Source: Pseudomonas sp. Marseille-Q3773
GTDB taxonomy: Bacteria > Pseudomonadota > Gammaproteobacteria > Pseudomonadales > Pseudomonadaceae
Reading direction: 5' to 3'
NCBI RefSeq assembly: GCF_916618955.1
Contig: NZ_OU745390.1
Span: 1,612,001 to 1,676,000, forward strand
Length of the DNA: 64,000 nucleotides
The position numbers and the translations under genes were made by a program. Every line of letters starts with the position of its first letter. The first letter of the stretch is position 1. The notes beneath the pieces were generated by a model. It did not search any database. It was not told the DNA's origin and was given only the letters and a program-made list of their open reading frames with translations. Positions 1 through 8,327 of this stretch are shown piece after piece.

Positions 1-295
1 ACGTGGTCACAAGTAAAATGGCTGTAGTGACACAAAAAATTGAAGTGCCTAACAGCAACGGTAGTTTACGGCCAAAACGATCGATGACCGGCCCTACCAA
101 CAACTGTCCCACGCAAAGTCCAAGGAAAAACACCGACAGGGAAAGCTCCATTGCCCCTGCTGGCGCATGGAGGTAAGCCTGCATCTGGCCAAACGCGGAC
201 AAATACATGTCCGTCGCAAGCGGAGGGAATATCGAAAGGACGGCAAGTACGAGAATAATCGTTAACCCGGATGACTTGGCTTGCGAATTGTCCAT
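1..295 (-). CDS. Bcr/CflA-type MFS drug exporter, N-terminal part
   Basis: The first 98 codons of a gene whose remainder lies beyond the left edge. The protein starts MDNSQAKSSG, has a first membrane segment at about residues 11-28, then an ATDMYLSAF stretch like the PLATDMYLPA signature of Bcr/CflA exporters, and the MFS motif A loop GPVIDRFGRK. Members pump out drugs such as bicyclomycin and chloramphenicol, or small metabolites. AAGGTGA lies seven bases before the ATG. It reads in the same direction as the catabolic genes, 226 bp after the SDR, and could export a toxic intermediate, but that is only a guess. The family call is fairly safe; the substrate is unknown. Confidence 0.72.
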   Translation of the reverse strand, partial: MDNSQAKSSGLTIILVLAVLSIFPPLATDMYLSAFGQMQAYLHAPAGAMELSLSVFFLGLCVGQLLVGPVIDRFGRKLPLLLGTSIFCVTTAILLVTT

Positions 296-521
296 GACTG
301 TCACCTTGTTGGTTCGTCAATACGTGGCAGGACCCTCCCCTGGTGACCCGGACGAAGCAGAATACCGATTTCCTAAGCGCATGCCAGGGAAGTCGCCAAT
401 CTGATCAAGGACGGATCGAATCACTTGGAGACAGGCCTCTACCCTAGCATTACTCGTCAGTTGGCATTGTGGAGAAAGTATGGATATGAGCCCTTCCGGT
501 GCCGTCTGGCCTCGGCATTCC

Positions 522-1298
522 TCAGGCTGCAGTTGCCCCTCCATCCACTTTCAGGTCGCTCCCGGTCACCCAGGCCGACTCGTCGCAAGCGAGGTAAAGT
601 GCAGCCCAAGCGACATCTTTTGGTTGACCGATGCGTTGGCGAAGCAACTGCTTGCCGAGCGCAACCTTGAGGAACGCTGGTTCGCGTTCGATGTGGGCGC
701 GGGTAGCGTTGGTCTCGATCAATCCTGGGGAAATGGTATTGGCACGTATGCCAAACGGCCCGCCTTCCAATGCCAGCTGCCGGGTCATGGCCAACACGCC
801 TCCTTTCCCGGCGCAATGTGCAAGCGCAGCGGAACCCTCAAGCGCCATCCACGCGTTTGCGGAGGCGAAATTGATAATTGAGCCGCCGCATCGTTTGAGA
901 TGAGGCCAAGCTGCCTGGCAGAGCAGGAAAACCAGATCGAGCTCACCGCGGATAGTCGCCTGCCAATGAGACTGATAGTCCATCTCCTCAATCCAAGCGA
1001 AGGCACCCCATGCAGCTGCATTGACCAAGATGTCGATACGGCCATGACTGGCCAAGGCGTACGACACGAGTGCTTGCGCCTGTTGCGGTGATGTCAGGTC
1101 GCAAGGGTGAAGGCTAAGCATCTCCGTCCCTTGCTCCCGAGCGAGCGCCAATGTCCCGCTCGCTGCTTCGGCGTCCAGATCACATCCCACCACACAGGCT
1201 CCCTCCCGGGCGAACAGGAGCGCGCAACCCTGGCCGATACCACTGCCAATGCCGGTTACGATCGCCACTTTGTTCGCCAGGCGCTTATTCCCTGCCAT
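522..1298 (-). CDS. SDR-family oxidoreductase with His in place of the catalytic Tyr
   Basis: A 258-residue classical short-chain dehydrogenase/reductase. It has the Rossmann motif TGIGSGIG (15-22), the NAAA stretch (93-96), a Ser at about 146 and the PGLIET segment. The YxxxK catalytic motif reads His161-C-A-G-Lys165: codon 816-818 is CAT on the minus strand where a Tyr codon is expected. Its ATG directly follows the TGA of the MFS gene (TGAATG), and GGAGGA inside that gene's end serves as ribosome binding site, so the two are translationally coupled. With the general acid/base gone, ordinary alcohol dehydrogenation would be impaired; it may be inactive, regulatory or use another residue. 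The substrate is not recognisable. Confidence 0.8.
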   Translation of the reverse strand: MAGNKRLANKVAIVTGIGSGIGQGCALLFAREGACVVGCDLDAEAASGTLALAREQGTEMLSLHPCDLTSPQQAQALVSYALASHGRIDILVNAAAWGAFAWIEEMDYQSHWQATIRGELDLVFLLCQAAWPHLKRCGGSIINFASANAWMALEGSAALAHCAGKGGVLAMTRQLALEGGPFGIRANTISPGLIETNATRAHIEREPAFLKVALGKQLLRQRIGQPKDVAWAALYLACDESAWVTGSDLKVDGGATAA

Positions 1299-2540
1299 TC
1301 ACGCGTCCTCCAGGTTGCGCGCCACTACTCGCAGACAAGCCCTGCGCCTATACCGGCAAAAGCTTGCTACCAGTGCAGCCGCAACCAATGGCACAAGGCA
1401 CCATCCCAGCCATGCGATGGTGGTCGGCAGCCCGCCCAAGTGCTTGCTGAGGCTGACTACGAGCACCGGGCTGAGGAACATACCCAAACAATAGCTGCCA
1501 TACCACATGCCAGTTCCCAGCCCGCGGCGGAACCAGGGCAGCTGACGCATGTTCCAGATCGCCAAGGTCGGCAGCAAAAGCCCGCATCCCAGACCATTCA
1601 CGAGGGCGATCTCAAGCATGCCCCAGCGGTTTTCGACGTGGGGGATCATCAGGAAGCTGATGGCGATCAGGCCAAAAGCGAAGGCCAGGCAGTGCGGGGT
1701 TCGCAAGCCCAGGCGGCTCAAGACATGGACGGAAAGTGTACCAAGCACGATCATGACACTGCATGCCGAAGCGATCATGCCCGCCGTCTGCGGTGAGGGT
1801 TCTCCGATACTGTTGAGCAGATAGGCCAGCTGAATTTGCAATATCATGAACGCCAGAGCACCAATGAAGGTGATCAGGCAAATTCCCGCGAGCAAATAAG
1901 GACGGAACGTCTGTGGCCCATCCCGACTTTGTTCTTCCGCACGCGCCAGATCATCTGGCTTCGGCTCCCAGAGCAGCAGCTGTGCGAATGCCGCCAGCAG
2001 CAGAGGCAACGCGTAGACGATATAGGGCACTCGCCAGCCGAACTCGCCCAACGCGCCACCAATCATGAAGAAGAGTACCGCTGAAGCAGAGGCGAACGTA
2101 GTTTGCAGAGCGAGATACTTCTGCCGTAGCGCTCCGCTGTAATAGTCGCCGATCAGCATCGTACTGATAGTGACAATAACGGCCTCGACGCAGCCCAAGG
2201 CGATTCGACTGGCGATGATCGCGTAGAGTGATTCCAGGAACATTGGCAACGTGCCAAGTACACCGTAGCCTACGATCGCAGCGACTAACAGGCGTTTGCG
2301 ACCAAAGCGATCTGCCAGTATCCCTACGAACGGGCTAAGCAGAGCGACCAGCAGCCCCGGAATCGTTAACGCGATCGGCACCAGGAAATCGGCGTTCGGC
2401 TCATTTGCGAAGTGCGCTTGCATCTGAGGCAAGCTGGGAGCGATCACAATCGCTGCCATGGGTGAAAGGCAATTCACCAGTAGCAGGAGATAGGTTGCAA
2501 GTGCCGCCTTTGATGAGCGGGCTACCGTGGGTGAGTTCAT
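1299..2540 (-). CDS. MFS transporter
   Basis: A 413-residue inner-membrane carrier with about 12 hydrophobic segments. Motif A (GILADRFGRKR) is at about residues 73-83 and a long loop at about 195-210 separates the halves. It starts at ATG 2540, preceded by GGAGAGGCCG. It is probably the uptake carrier for the locus substrate or an exporter of an intermediate; it lies between the SnoaL-like gene and the SDR, all reading leftward. The A-rich motif AAGAACAA lies in its leader (2553-2560). I do not recognise a substrate-specific subfamily. Confidence 0.8.
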   Translation of the reverse strand: MNSPTVARSSKAALATYLLLLVNCLSPMAAIVIAPSLPQMQAHFANEPNADFLVPIALTIPGLLVALLSPFVGILADRFGRKRLLVAAIVGYGVLGTLPMFLESLYAIIASRIALGCVEAVIVTISTMLIGDYYSGALRQKYLALQTTFASASAVLFFMIGGALGEFGWRVPYIVYALPLLLAAFAQLLLWEPKPDDLARAEEQSRDGPQTFRPYLLAGICLITFIGALAFMILQIQLAYLLNSIGEPSPQTAGMIASACSVMIVLGTLSVHVLSRLGLRTPHCLAFAFGLIAISFLMIPHVENRWGMLEIALVNGLGCGLLLPTLAIWNMRQLPWFRRGLGTGMWYGSYCLGMFLSPVLVVSLSKHLGGLPTTIAWLGWCLVPLVAAALVASFCRYRRRACLRVVARNLEDA

Positions 2541-2552
2541 CGGCCTCTCCGA

Positions 2553-2560
2553 TTGTTCTT
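2553..2560 (-). promoter_or_regulatory. CA motif (Hfq/Crc type) before the MFS gene
   Basis: AAGAACAA on the minus strand fits AANAANAA, the catabolite-activity motif bound by Hfq with Crc in Pseudomonas. It lies 12 bases before the ATG and directly upstream of the GGAGAGG ribosome binding site, where bound Hfq could block initiation. Confidence 0.45.
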
Positions 2561-2634
2561 GTATCTTATGGAGTCGACGGGGTTACGACGCTCGCTCAGC
2601 TTGCCGAGGCGAAAGTGCGTAACCCAGAAACCTG

Positions 2635-3165
2635 TCAGTGCGGCATCCCCATGCTGCGGGTTACGCCGTCAGTGGTGCGAGTGAATCTGTAGTAACCGAC
2701 GTTGATTTCGGTGAATTGCCCAGCTTCGTTGAGTTTGTAGAAGACGGGCCCGTGGTAGTCGAACCGCTCCCCCTGGCGAATCGGCCCGAAAGGGGTCTGG
2801 GCCGCATCGCGGGGTACCAGGAAGATCGTGTGCAGTTGCACCGCAAGGGTTTTACCGTCGAACAAGAAGTCTTCGACGATGACCTGCTCCTCCATGGCCC
2901 CCCAGATGTTCCGGTAGTGCGCTTCGACCTCCGGAATACCGTTGAATACCAGACCACCGTTAGACATACGGACATTGGCTGCATAGTACTGCTCGAAGGC
3001 CGCCGGGTCCTTTTGATTGAACAACTCCAGATAATGTTCGAAGCTTGCGCGGTCAACGATATGGCCAGGTTGGGGGTTAGCACTGTCGCTGGCATAAGCG
3101 CCGGCTACTGCACCAAGCGCCAAAGCCGTGGTAACAAGTAGCGCAGCGAATTTGTCTCGTTTCAT
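2635..3165 (-). CDS. periplasmic SnoaL/NTF2-like protein
   Basis: A 176-residue protein with a Sec signal peptide (MKRDKF, then a hydrophobic core, cleavage near AYA at about residue 25). The mature part has the cone-fold pattern of SnoaL/NTF2-like proteins: an N-terminal helix with FEHYLELFNQKDPAAFEQYY, the GGLVFNGIPEVEAHY segment, and a C-terminal sheet with FDYHGPVFYKL. Such folds act as isomerases, cyclases or hydratases in polyketide, steroid and aromatic pathways, or simply bind ligands. Export to the periplasm is unusual for the enzymatic members and suggests binding or processing of substrate before uptake. It lies 36 bp after the DenD-like gene. Function unknown. Confidence 0.7.
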   Translation of the reverse strand: MKRDKFAALLVTTALALGAVAGAYASDSANPQPGHIVDRASFEHYLELFNQKDPAAFEQYYAANVRMSNGGLVFNGIPEVEAHYRNIWGAMEEQVIVEDFLFDGKTLAVQLHTIFLVPRDAAQTPFGPIRQGERFDYHGPVFYKLNEAGQFTEINVGYYRFTRTTDGVTRSMGMPH

Positions 3166-3180
3166 AGGGAGGCCTTCTCA

Positions 3181-3188
3181 TTATTGTT
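3181..3188 (-). promoter_or_regulatory. CA motif before the SnoaL-like gene
   Basis: AACAATAA on the minus strand matches AANAANAA. It lies about 15 bases upstream of the ATG at 3165 and just before the AGAAGG element. Confidence 0.4.
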
Positions 3189-3201
3189 ATCTATAGGAAC
3201 T

Positions 3202-4164
3202 TCAGCATGGCTGGCGCCAAGCCATGGCATTCTCGATCAACGTCATGACATTTCCATCGTGCCTAAAACCCAGCGTCTCCGCTGCGCTGGCATCCAATGC
3301 CGGCAGTTTCCCGAAAGCCGACTCAAGTTTTGCATCCGCCTGGTATCGCACCAGGCTGCGGCGGTCTTGGCCAAATCGCTCACACAGACCATCCACCACT
3401 TGGCCCACAGTCAGCCTCAACACAGGCAAGGTATAAGCGCGGCGATCGGCCACGAGCTCGGGGCTCAGGCTCGCAGCATGAAGCAGGTTCTCGGCGCAGC
3501 AGCCGACCGACATCCACCATGCCACAGCCTGCTCCGAGACCGGGCACGTGAACGTATCACCGGCGGCAAGCTTCCAGAACAGATCGCTCATGAACGCCGA
3601 GAGCAGCCCAGACGGCTCCGGAGGGCGCGCGACGATTCCAGGTAACCGGACGATACGTCCATCCAGTGCACCCCGGCGGCTGTAATCTGCAAGCAGAATT
3701 TCCCCTACCAGCTTATGCGCTCCATAGGACATATCTGGGCGCAGCGGCGAGGTATCGTCCACCAAGGCAGGCAAAGCAGAGCCGTACACCGCGATGGTGC
3801 TGGTAAACACTACCCGCGGGCGGTTTCCTTGCCGCGCCAGACGCTGGAACAACTCGAGCGTCGCGCACAAGTTGACCTGCAGACCCAGTTCGAATTGCCG
3901 CTCGGCTGCACCGCCTGGGATGCTCGCCAGATGGAAGACCAGATCGGCAGGCACCTCCAGTGCGGCTTCGAGCACAGCCGAATCCGCGATACTGCCGCTG
4001 ACGAACCGCAACCGCGGATCATCCGGCAGATGCTCGCAGCCAACGTCAACCACGGTGAGCTGAGTCAATGCACGGTCGTCTGGCAGTATTGATGCTTGCG
4101 CGAGCAAGCGTTTGACCAGTTCGCGCCCGACGAAGCCATTCCCACCGGTTACCAGTACGTTCAT
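3202..4164 (-). CDS. NAD-dependent epimerase/dehydratase, DenD-like
   Basis: A 320-residue extended SDR. It has the NAD motif GGNGFVG (7-13), the STIAVYGSALP segment, and an intact catalytic YGAHK (Tyr147, Lys151). The stretch RIVRLPGIVARP followed by GLLSAFMSDLFWKLAAG is typical of D-erythronate dehydrogenases (DenD), which oxidise the C2 hydroxyl of sugar acids. Whether this protein acts on a sugar acid or on a hydroxylated side chain is unclear. Its ATG overlaps the stop of the FAH-family gene (ATGA) and has AGGAG upstream, so the pair is co-translated. The family call is solid; the reaction is inferred. Confidence 0.75.
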   Translation of the reverse strand: MNVLVTGGNGFVGRELVKRLLAQASILPDDRALTQLTVVDVGCEHLPDDPRLRFVSGSIADSAVLEAALEVPADLVFHLASIPGGAAERQFELGLQVNLCATLELFQRLARQGNRPRVVFTSTIAVYGSALPALVDDTSPLRPDMSYGAHKLVGEILLADYSRRGALDGRIVRLPGIVARPPEPSGLLSAFMSDLFWKLAAGDTFTCPVSEQAVAWWMSVGCCAENLLHAASLSPELVADRRAYTLPVLRLTVGQVVDGLCERFGQDRRSLVRYQADAKLESAFGKLPALDASAAETLGFRHDGNVMTLIENAMAWRQPC

Positions 4165-5147
4165 GCCCCACTCTCCTGAACTACAAAACGCTGCTCGATT
4201 GCACCAAAGACGGATTTGCCATCCAGCCCGAACATCTCGAAGCGCAATACCTCACCATGGCGCATGAACGCGGTGCAGGACTCGCCAAGTTCCAGTTTTT
4301 CGATAGCTCGACGCTCAGCCAGGCAGGCGGAGCCGACTTCCCGATAGCCGCGATTGGAGAATGTGCCAGAAGCCAGAACGGTGCCTGCGCCGAGTTTACG
4401 GTTGTAGGCCAGGTGCCGTATCAGCTCGCCGAATGAGAAGTCCATCTCTGCGCCGTTCGGATGACCGAACCACTGATCATTACGCGTCACCTGTAAATCC
4501 AGATGGACCCGACCGTCCCGCCACGCGCTGCCCAGCTCATCGGGCGTCACTGCAACCGGTGCGAATACCGTGGCGGGCTTGGCGTTGATGAGGCCGAAAC
4601 CCATCGATAACTCACGAAACAGGTGAGCCCGCATGGAAACGTCGTTGAGTAGCAGGAACAGCTTGATATGGTTTCCTGCTTGCACAGCGTCAACGCCCAT
4701 GGGGACATCGTCGAGCACCACCGCCACCTCACCTTCGAAGTCGCAGTTCTCCGACTCGGCGCAAAACGAATAGGCTTCACACGGGCCACGAAAATCATCG
4801 CCTTGCCGCTGCACCAGAATCGGGACGCCAGCCTGCTTTTTGATGTTCAGATCATAAGCACGCTCCATGATCTGACCATGATTGAGGAACGCCGAAGCGT
4901 CGACGAATTGATAGGCTCGCGGCAGCGGCGCCATGACCTGGGCAGGGTCAAAAGGAAAGCTGTCTGCCAGCGTACCTTCATTCAGAGCTGCGTACTCGGC
5001 TTCCAGCAAAGGCGCGAGTTCATCCCAGCGTTCGATTGCCGCTTGCAAGGTGGAGACAGCTTGCGCGATCCGGGCGGATACCAGGTCGCGGGATACCAGT
5101 AGAAGTCGACCATCACGGCTGCCATCTTTCAACGTCGCCAGTTTCAT
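4161..5147 (-). CDS. fumarylacetoacetate hydrolase-family protein
   Basis: A 328-residue protein of the FAH superfamily (hydrolases, hydratases and decarboxylases of 2-oxo acids). The metal site is visible as Glu138-x-Glu140 (DFEGEVAVVL) and Asp169 (LLLNDVSMR); the C-terminal GAGTVLASGTFSNRG segment is also typical. I chose ATG 5147, preceded by AGGAGAGCAATCA, over an in-frame start 13 codons upstream inside the VOC gene; it overlaps the VOC stop as ATGA. In a ring-cleavage pathway it would hydrolyse or hydrate the dioxo acid left after extradiol cleavage, or cut a 1,3-dioxo compound. Substrate not determined. Confidence 0.82.
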   Translation of the reverse strand: MKLATLKDGSRDGRLLLVSRDLVSARIAQAVSTLQAAIERWDELAPLLEAEYAALNEGTLADSFPFDPAQVMAPLPRAYQFVDASAFLNHGQIMERAYDLNIKKQAGVPILVQRQGDDFRGPCEAYSFCAESENCDFEGEVAVVLDDVPMGVDAVQAGNHIKLFLLLNDVSMRAHLFRELSMGFGLINAKPATVFAPVAVTPDELGSAWRDGRVHLDLQVTRNDQWFGHPNGAEMDFSFGELIRHLAYNRKLGAGTVLASGTFSNRGYREVGSACLAERRAIEKLELGESCTAFMRHGEVLRFEMFGLDGKSVFGAIEQRFVVQESGA

Positions 5148-5602
5148 TGATTGCTCTCCTGAGAGTAGAGGGAGGACGGCTGCCAAAGCTGCGGAAACTG
5201 CATCAGCTCAAGCAGATTCCCCGAGTTGTCGCGGATGAATGCCATGGGTACCCCCTCCACTGTTTTTTCAAAGACGATGTCTGCGCCCCTGCTACGTAGG
5301 CCGGCGATCGTCACCGCGAGATCCTTCACTGCAAGGCATAGATGCTTGTTGCCATGCACGCGTACATCCAGGTTGGGCTCGCGCCGCTCCGCCGGGAGCT
5401 GCGCGGCGCCTTCGACCTGCAGTAGTTCCAAGCGCAGATCTGCGCGCCGAATGAACGCTACCTGCGCCGGGATCAGAGCGATGTATGTCCGGCTTTCAAG
5501 TTCGAAGCCAAGCATCTTGCTGTACCAGTTGATAGCAGCGTCGATATCGGGAACGCTGATGCCTAGATGGTGAACGCGGACTTCTGGCAGGGTTGAAGAC
5601 AT
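5144..5602 (-). CDS. VOC (glyoxalase/bleomycin-resistance fold) protein
   Basis: A 152-residue single-unit vicinal-oxygen-chelate protein made of two beta-alpha-beta-beta-beta modules. Likely metal ligands are His12 (VHHLGISV), Glu59, His87 (GNKHLCLAV) and Glu132 (GNLLELMQF), an H/E/H/E set like that of glyoxalase I and methylmalonyl-CoA epimerase. It may be an isomerase, epimerase or small dioxygenase. AGGAG lies seven bases before the ATG, and the stop overlaps the start of the FAH-family gene, so both probably act on one intermediate. Confidence 0.78.
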   Translation of the reverse strand: MSSTLPEVRVHHLGISVPDIDAAINWYSKMLGFELESRTYIALIPAQVAFIRRADLRLELLQVEGAAQLPAERREPNLDVRVHGNKHLCLAVKDLAVTIAGLRSRGADIVFEKTVEGVPMAFIRDNSGNLLELMQFPQLWQPSSLYSQESNQ

Positions 5603-5618
5603 CGTGAAACTCCTGTTG

Positions 5619-6374
5619 TCAGTTCAACGGCCTACCGCCATCGACCGAGATCACGGCACCGGTGGTGAACGTCAGGTGACAGGCGACCGCCAGCACTGCA
5701 TCGGCCACTTCTTCGGGCAGGGCCAAGCGGCCCAGCGGCGTGCGCCGGGCCTGCTCATCCCGCCAGGTGCTATCGAGTTGCTTGACGAACTCTGTATCAG
5801 CAAGGCCCGGTGACACGGACACCACCCGCACGGTCGGTGCCAGCGCACGCGCCAACGAGCGGGTCATGTTGTCCATGGCCGCTTTCGACGCTCAGTAGGC
5901 GACGTTGCTGCCCAAGGCGGTCACCGAAGCGATGGAGGAAATATTCACCACCAGCGCTGCATCACTGCGTTGCAGCAATGGAAGCAACGCGCGCACTGCC
6001 GCAAAAGGGCCTCGCACGTTAGTTGCGAGAATATCGTCGAACAGCGCGTCATCGAGCCCGGCGAGGTCGTCATGCGCGACGAATCGGGTTGTGCCTGCGC
6101 AATTGACCAGCACATCGCATCGCCCGTATCTGCGCTCCACATCAGCCGCAAGCGCTACCAGCGCTGCGCTGTCGGTCACCGGCATGGGCAATGCACAGTG
6201 CACCTGCGGCCCGCCGTTCAGTTGCTCCACCAACTCACAAGCAGACGCGCTCGAACTGTTGTAGCCCACGACCACCCGGGCACCCGCCTGTGCAAGGGCA
6301 CGGCATATCGCCGCGCCTATGCCCCCGGCTCCACCGCTGACCACGGCCACGCGGCCAGTCAAGGAAACGGCCAT
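5619..6374 (-). pseudogene. SDR oxidoreductase interrupted by an in-frame TGA
   Basis: One reading frame of 251 residues that would be a normal classical SDR but for a single TGA (minus-strand codon 5894-5892) at codon 161. The upstream half has SGGAGGIG, NCAG and SSIASVTALGSNVAY; the downstream half has ASK, MDNMTRSLA, SPGLADTEF and the C-terminal SVDGG. The stop falls inside the catalytic motif: Tyr160-stop-A-S-Lys164, where most relatives have YCASK or YSASK. A one-base change from TGC or TGT would produce it. There is no frameshift or deletion, so it is a recent nonsense mutation, a sequencing error or, improbably, recoding. The start is coupled to the end of the HisD-like gene, four bases away. 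Confidence 0.8.
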
Positions 6375-6377
6375 GGC

Positions 6378-7661
6378 TCAGGCCGTCTTCTTCAAGCGGC
6401 GTACACGGATGTCCGCCTGCTCTTTATGCCCGGAGAAATGTTCGAGCGCGCACAAGCGGGAGCAATACTCGCCAATCATCACAGACGCTTCATCGGTGAG
6501 TACACGCTGATAGGTATGGGTCTTGATGAACTTCCCTACCCACAAGCCACCGGTGTAACGTCCTGCACCCATGGTCGGCAGCGTGTGGTTGGTACCGATG
6601 ACCTTGTCGCCGTAAGAGACGTTGGTACGATGGCCCAGGAACAGTGCGCCGTAGCGAGTCATGCGTTGCAGGAACCAATCGGGATCCTCGGTCATCACTT
6701 GCACGTGTTCGGAACAGATACGCTCTGATTCCTGCAGCATCTCTTCATTGGTGTCGCAAAGAATGATTTCCCCATAATCGCGCCATGCAACACTCGCCAC
6801 CGCCGCGGTGTCGAGCCTCTGCAGCACCTGCTCGATTGCCGCTGGCAGCTCTTCAGCAATCTTGCGGCTGGTAGTCAGGCACACGGCCGGGGACGTCGGG
6901 CCATGCTCTGCCTGGCCGAGCAGATCGACTGCCACCAGTTCTGCATCGACACTGTCGTCGCAGATCACCATAGTCTCGGTTGGCCCGGCAAACAGGTCGA
7001 TGCCCACACGACCGTAGAGTTGGCGTTTGGCTTCGGCAACATAGGCGTTGCCGGGGCCGACGATCATATCGACTGGCGCGATGCTCTCGGTACCAAGGGC
7101 CATGGCGGCGACGCCTTGGACGCCACCCATCACATAGATTTCATCTGCACCCGCAAGCGCCATCGCGGCGATGATTTCAGCCGAGGGTTTACCGTCAAAT
7201 GGCGGCGCACAGGCGATGACCCGTTTCACCCCTGCAACTTTGGCGGTGAGCACGCTCATATGCGCTGAAGCCAGCAATGGGTACTTGCCGCCTGGAATGT
7301 AACAACCTACCGAGTTCACCGGGATATTGCGGTGGCCAAGCACGACACCCGGAAGGGTCTCAACTTCCACATCACGCAGTGACATCAATTGAACCTGGGC
7401 AAAGCGGCGGATCTGCGCTTGGGCGAATTTGATGTCCTCGAGCGCTTGGGGCGTCAGAGAATCGATGCACGCTTGAATTTCATCCTGACTCAGGCGCAGT
7501 GAATCCGGATTCCAATTGTCGAACTTTTGAGAGTATTGCCGGACCGCGGCTTCGCCATCAGTCTCGATATCCCGGATGATTTGTTCAACCGTATTGCGAA
7601 CCTGGGTGTTGAGTTCGGCCTTGACCTCAGCCGGCTTGCCCTTTTTCAGATAGTGAATCAT
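6378..7661 (-). CDS. histidinol dehydrogenase-family protein, HpsN-like
   Basis: A 427-residue zinc- and NAD-dependent alcohol dehydrogenase of the HisD family. Family hallmarks are [40 protein letters not shown] and [11 protein letters not shown] (Gln/His zinc site). The C-terminal [19 protein letters not shown] segment resembles the catabolic branch that includes sulfopropanediol 3-dehydrogenase (HpsN) rather than biosynthetic HisD. There are no his genes nearby, which argues against histidine synthesis. It probably oxidises a primary alcohol to an acid in two steps. The start at 7661 is supported by GGAGAAGAAGCA. Confidence 0.82.
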   Translation of the reverse strand: MIHYLKKGKPAEVKAELNTQVRNTVEQIIRDIETDGEAAVRQYSQKFDNWNPDSLRLSQDEIQACIDSLTPQALEDIKFAQAQIRRFAQVQLMSLRDVEVETLPGVVLGHRNIPVNSVGCYIPGGKYPLLASAHMSVLTAKVAGVKRVIACAPPFDGKPSAEIIAAMALAGADEIYVMGGVQGVAAMALGTESIAPVDMIVGPGNAYVAEAKRQLYGRVGIDLFAGPTETMVICDDSVDAELVAVDLLGQAEHGPTSPAVCLTTSRKIAEELPAAIEQVLQRLDTAAVASVAWRDYGEIILCDTNEEMLQESERICSEHVQVMTEDPDWFLQRMTRYGALFLGHRTNVSYGDKVIGTNHTLPTMGAGRYTGGLWVGKFIKTHTYQRVLTDEASVMIGEYCSRLCALEHFSGHKEQADIRVRRLKKTA

Positions 7662-7716
7662 TGCTTCTTCTCCATTTCACATTTCACTCGCTCAGCGCGA
7701 GAGACAACCTTTTGGC

Positions 7717-8265
7717 TTATTGATGGGCTGTGACGCTTTCCACTTCGATACCGAGCGTCACGACAAAACGAGCGACCATGTTGTAGGTCGCCACGACGCC
7801 GACAAGCTCAAGCAATTGCTGATCACCAAGTTCCCTACGCAGGCGAGCAAGCAACTCACCGGATGCGGTGGCTTGTTGGGTCATCGCCATTGCAAGGCGC
7901 AGGACATCGCACTCGAGCGGGCTGAACAGCGAAGGACGGGTCAACGCGTCCTTGAGGTCGCGCAGCGCGTTGAACTGAGCCGGGGTGCCGCCGTTTCGAA
8001 TGAAAAGTGGCCCGTGGTGGTAGAGCTCATATTCCGCCCCCGATAAACCGCACACTGCGCACGCAGCGAGCTCCAGCAGCTTCCCAGGCAAGTCGAGCTC
8101 CTGCCTGACCTTGCTCAACAGACTGTTCCACCCCTGCGTGAACGGCACGCTATGTAGCAGTACGCGATCAATGTTGAGCAGACGACCACCGCGACGCTCG
8201 AGAATGGCTGCCACAATTTCCTGTGGTCCAGCATCGTCCAGGGACTTGTATGGGATGCTCGGCAT
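7717..8265 (-). CDS. carboxymuconolactone decarboxylase/AhpD-family protein
   Basis: A 182-residue all-helical protein of the CMD superfamily. The central helix carries ELAACAVCGLSGAEYELYHHG: a CxxC (Cys-A-V-Cys) and the EYELYHH signature seen in catabolic CMD proteins (usually EYEWHHH). Family members are decarboxylases, or peroxidases when CxxC is followed by a nearby His. A role on a lactone or cyclic keto acid in the locus is plausible but unproven. It is preceded by GGAGAACCACG and lies 62 bp after the MMPL gene. Confidence 0.75.
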   Translation of the reverse strand: MPSIPYKSLDDAGPQEIVAAILERRGGRLLNIDRVLLHSVPFTQGWNSLLSKVRQELDLPGKLLELAACAVCGLSGAEYELYHHGPLFIRNGGTPAQFNALRDLKDALTRPSLFSPLECDVLRLAMAMTQQATASGELLARLRRELGDQQLLELVGVVATYNMVARFVVTLGIEVESVTAHQ

Positions 8266-8327
8266 CGTGGTTCTCCAAAAATGAGTTCATGTACCCGGCG
8301 GCCACGTCGACCCGCCGTGTTTACAAG

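Noticed and set aside
5892..5894. Selenocysteine at the SDR TGA
   Set aside because: No selenoprotein SDR is known to me, no SECIS-like hairpin was evident directly downstream, and a one-base nonsense change or error explains it more simply.
6378..7661. Histidine biosynthesis (hisD)
   Set aside because: There are no other his genes here, and the C-terminal region resembles catabolic HpsN-like paralogues; the gene lies in a catabolic unit.
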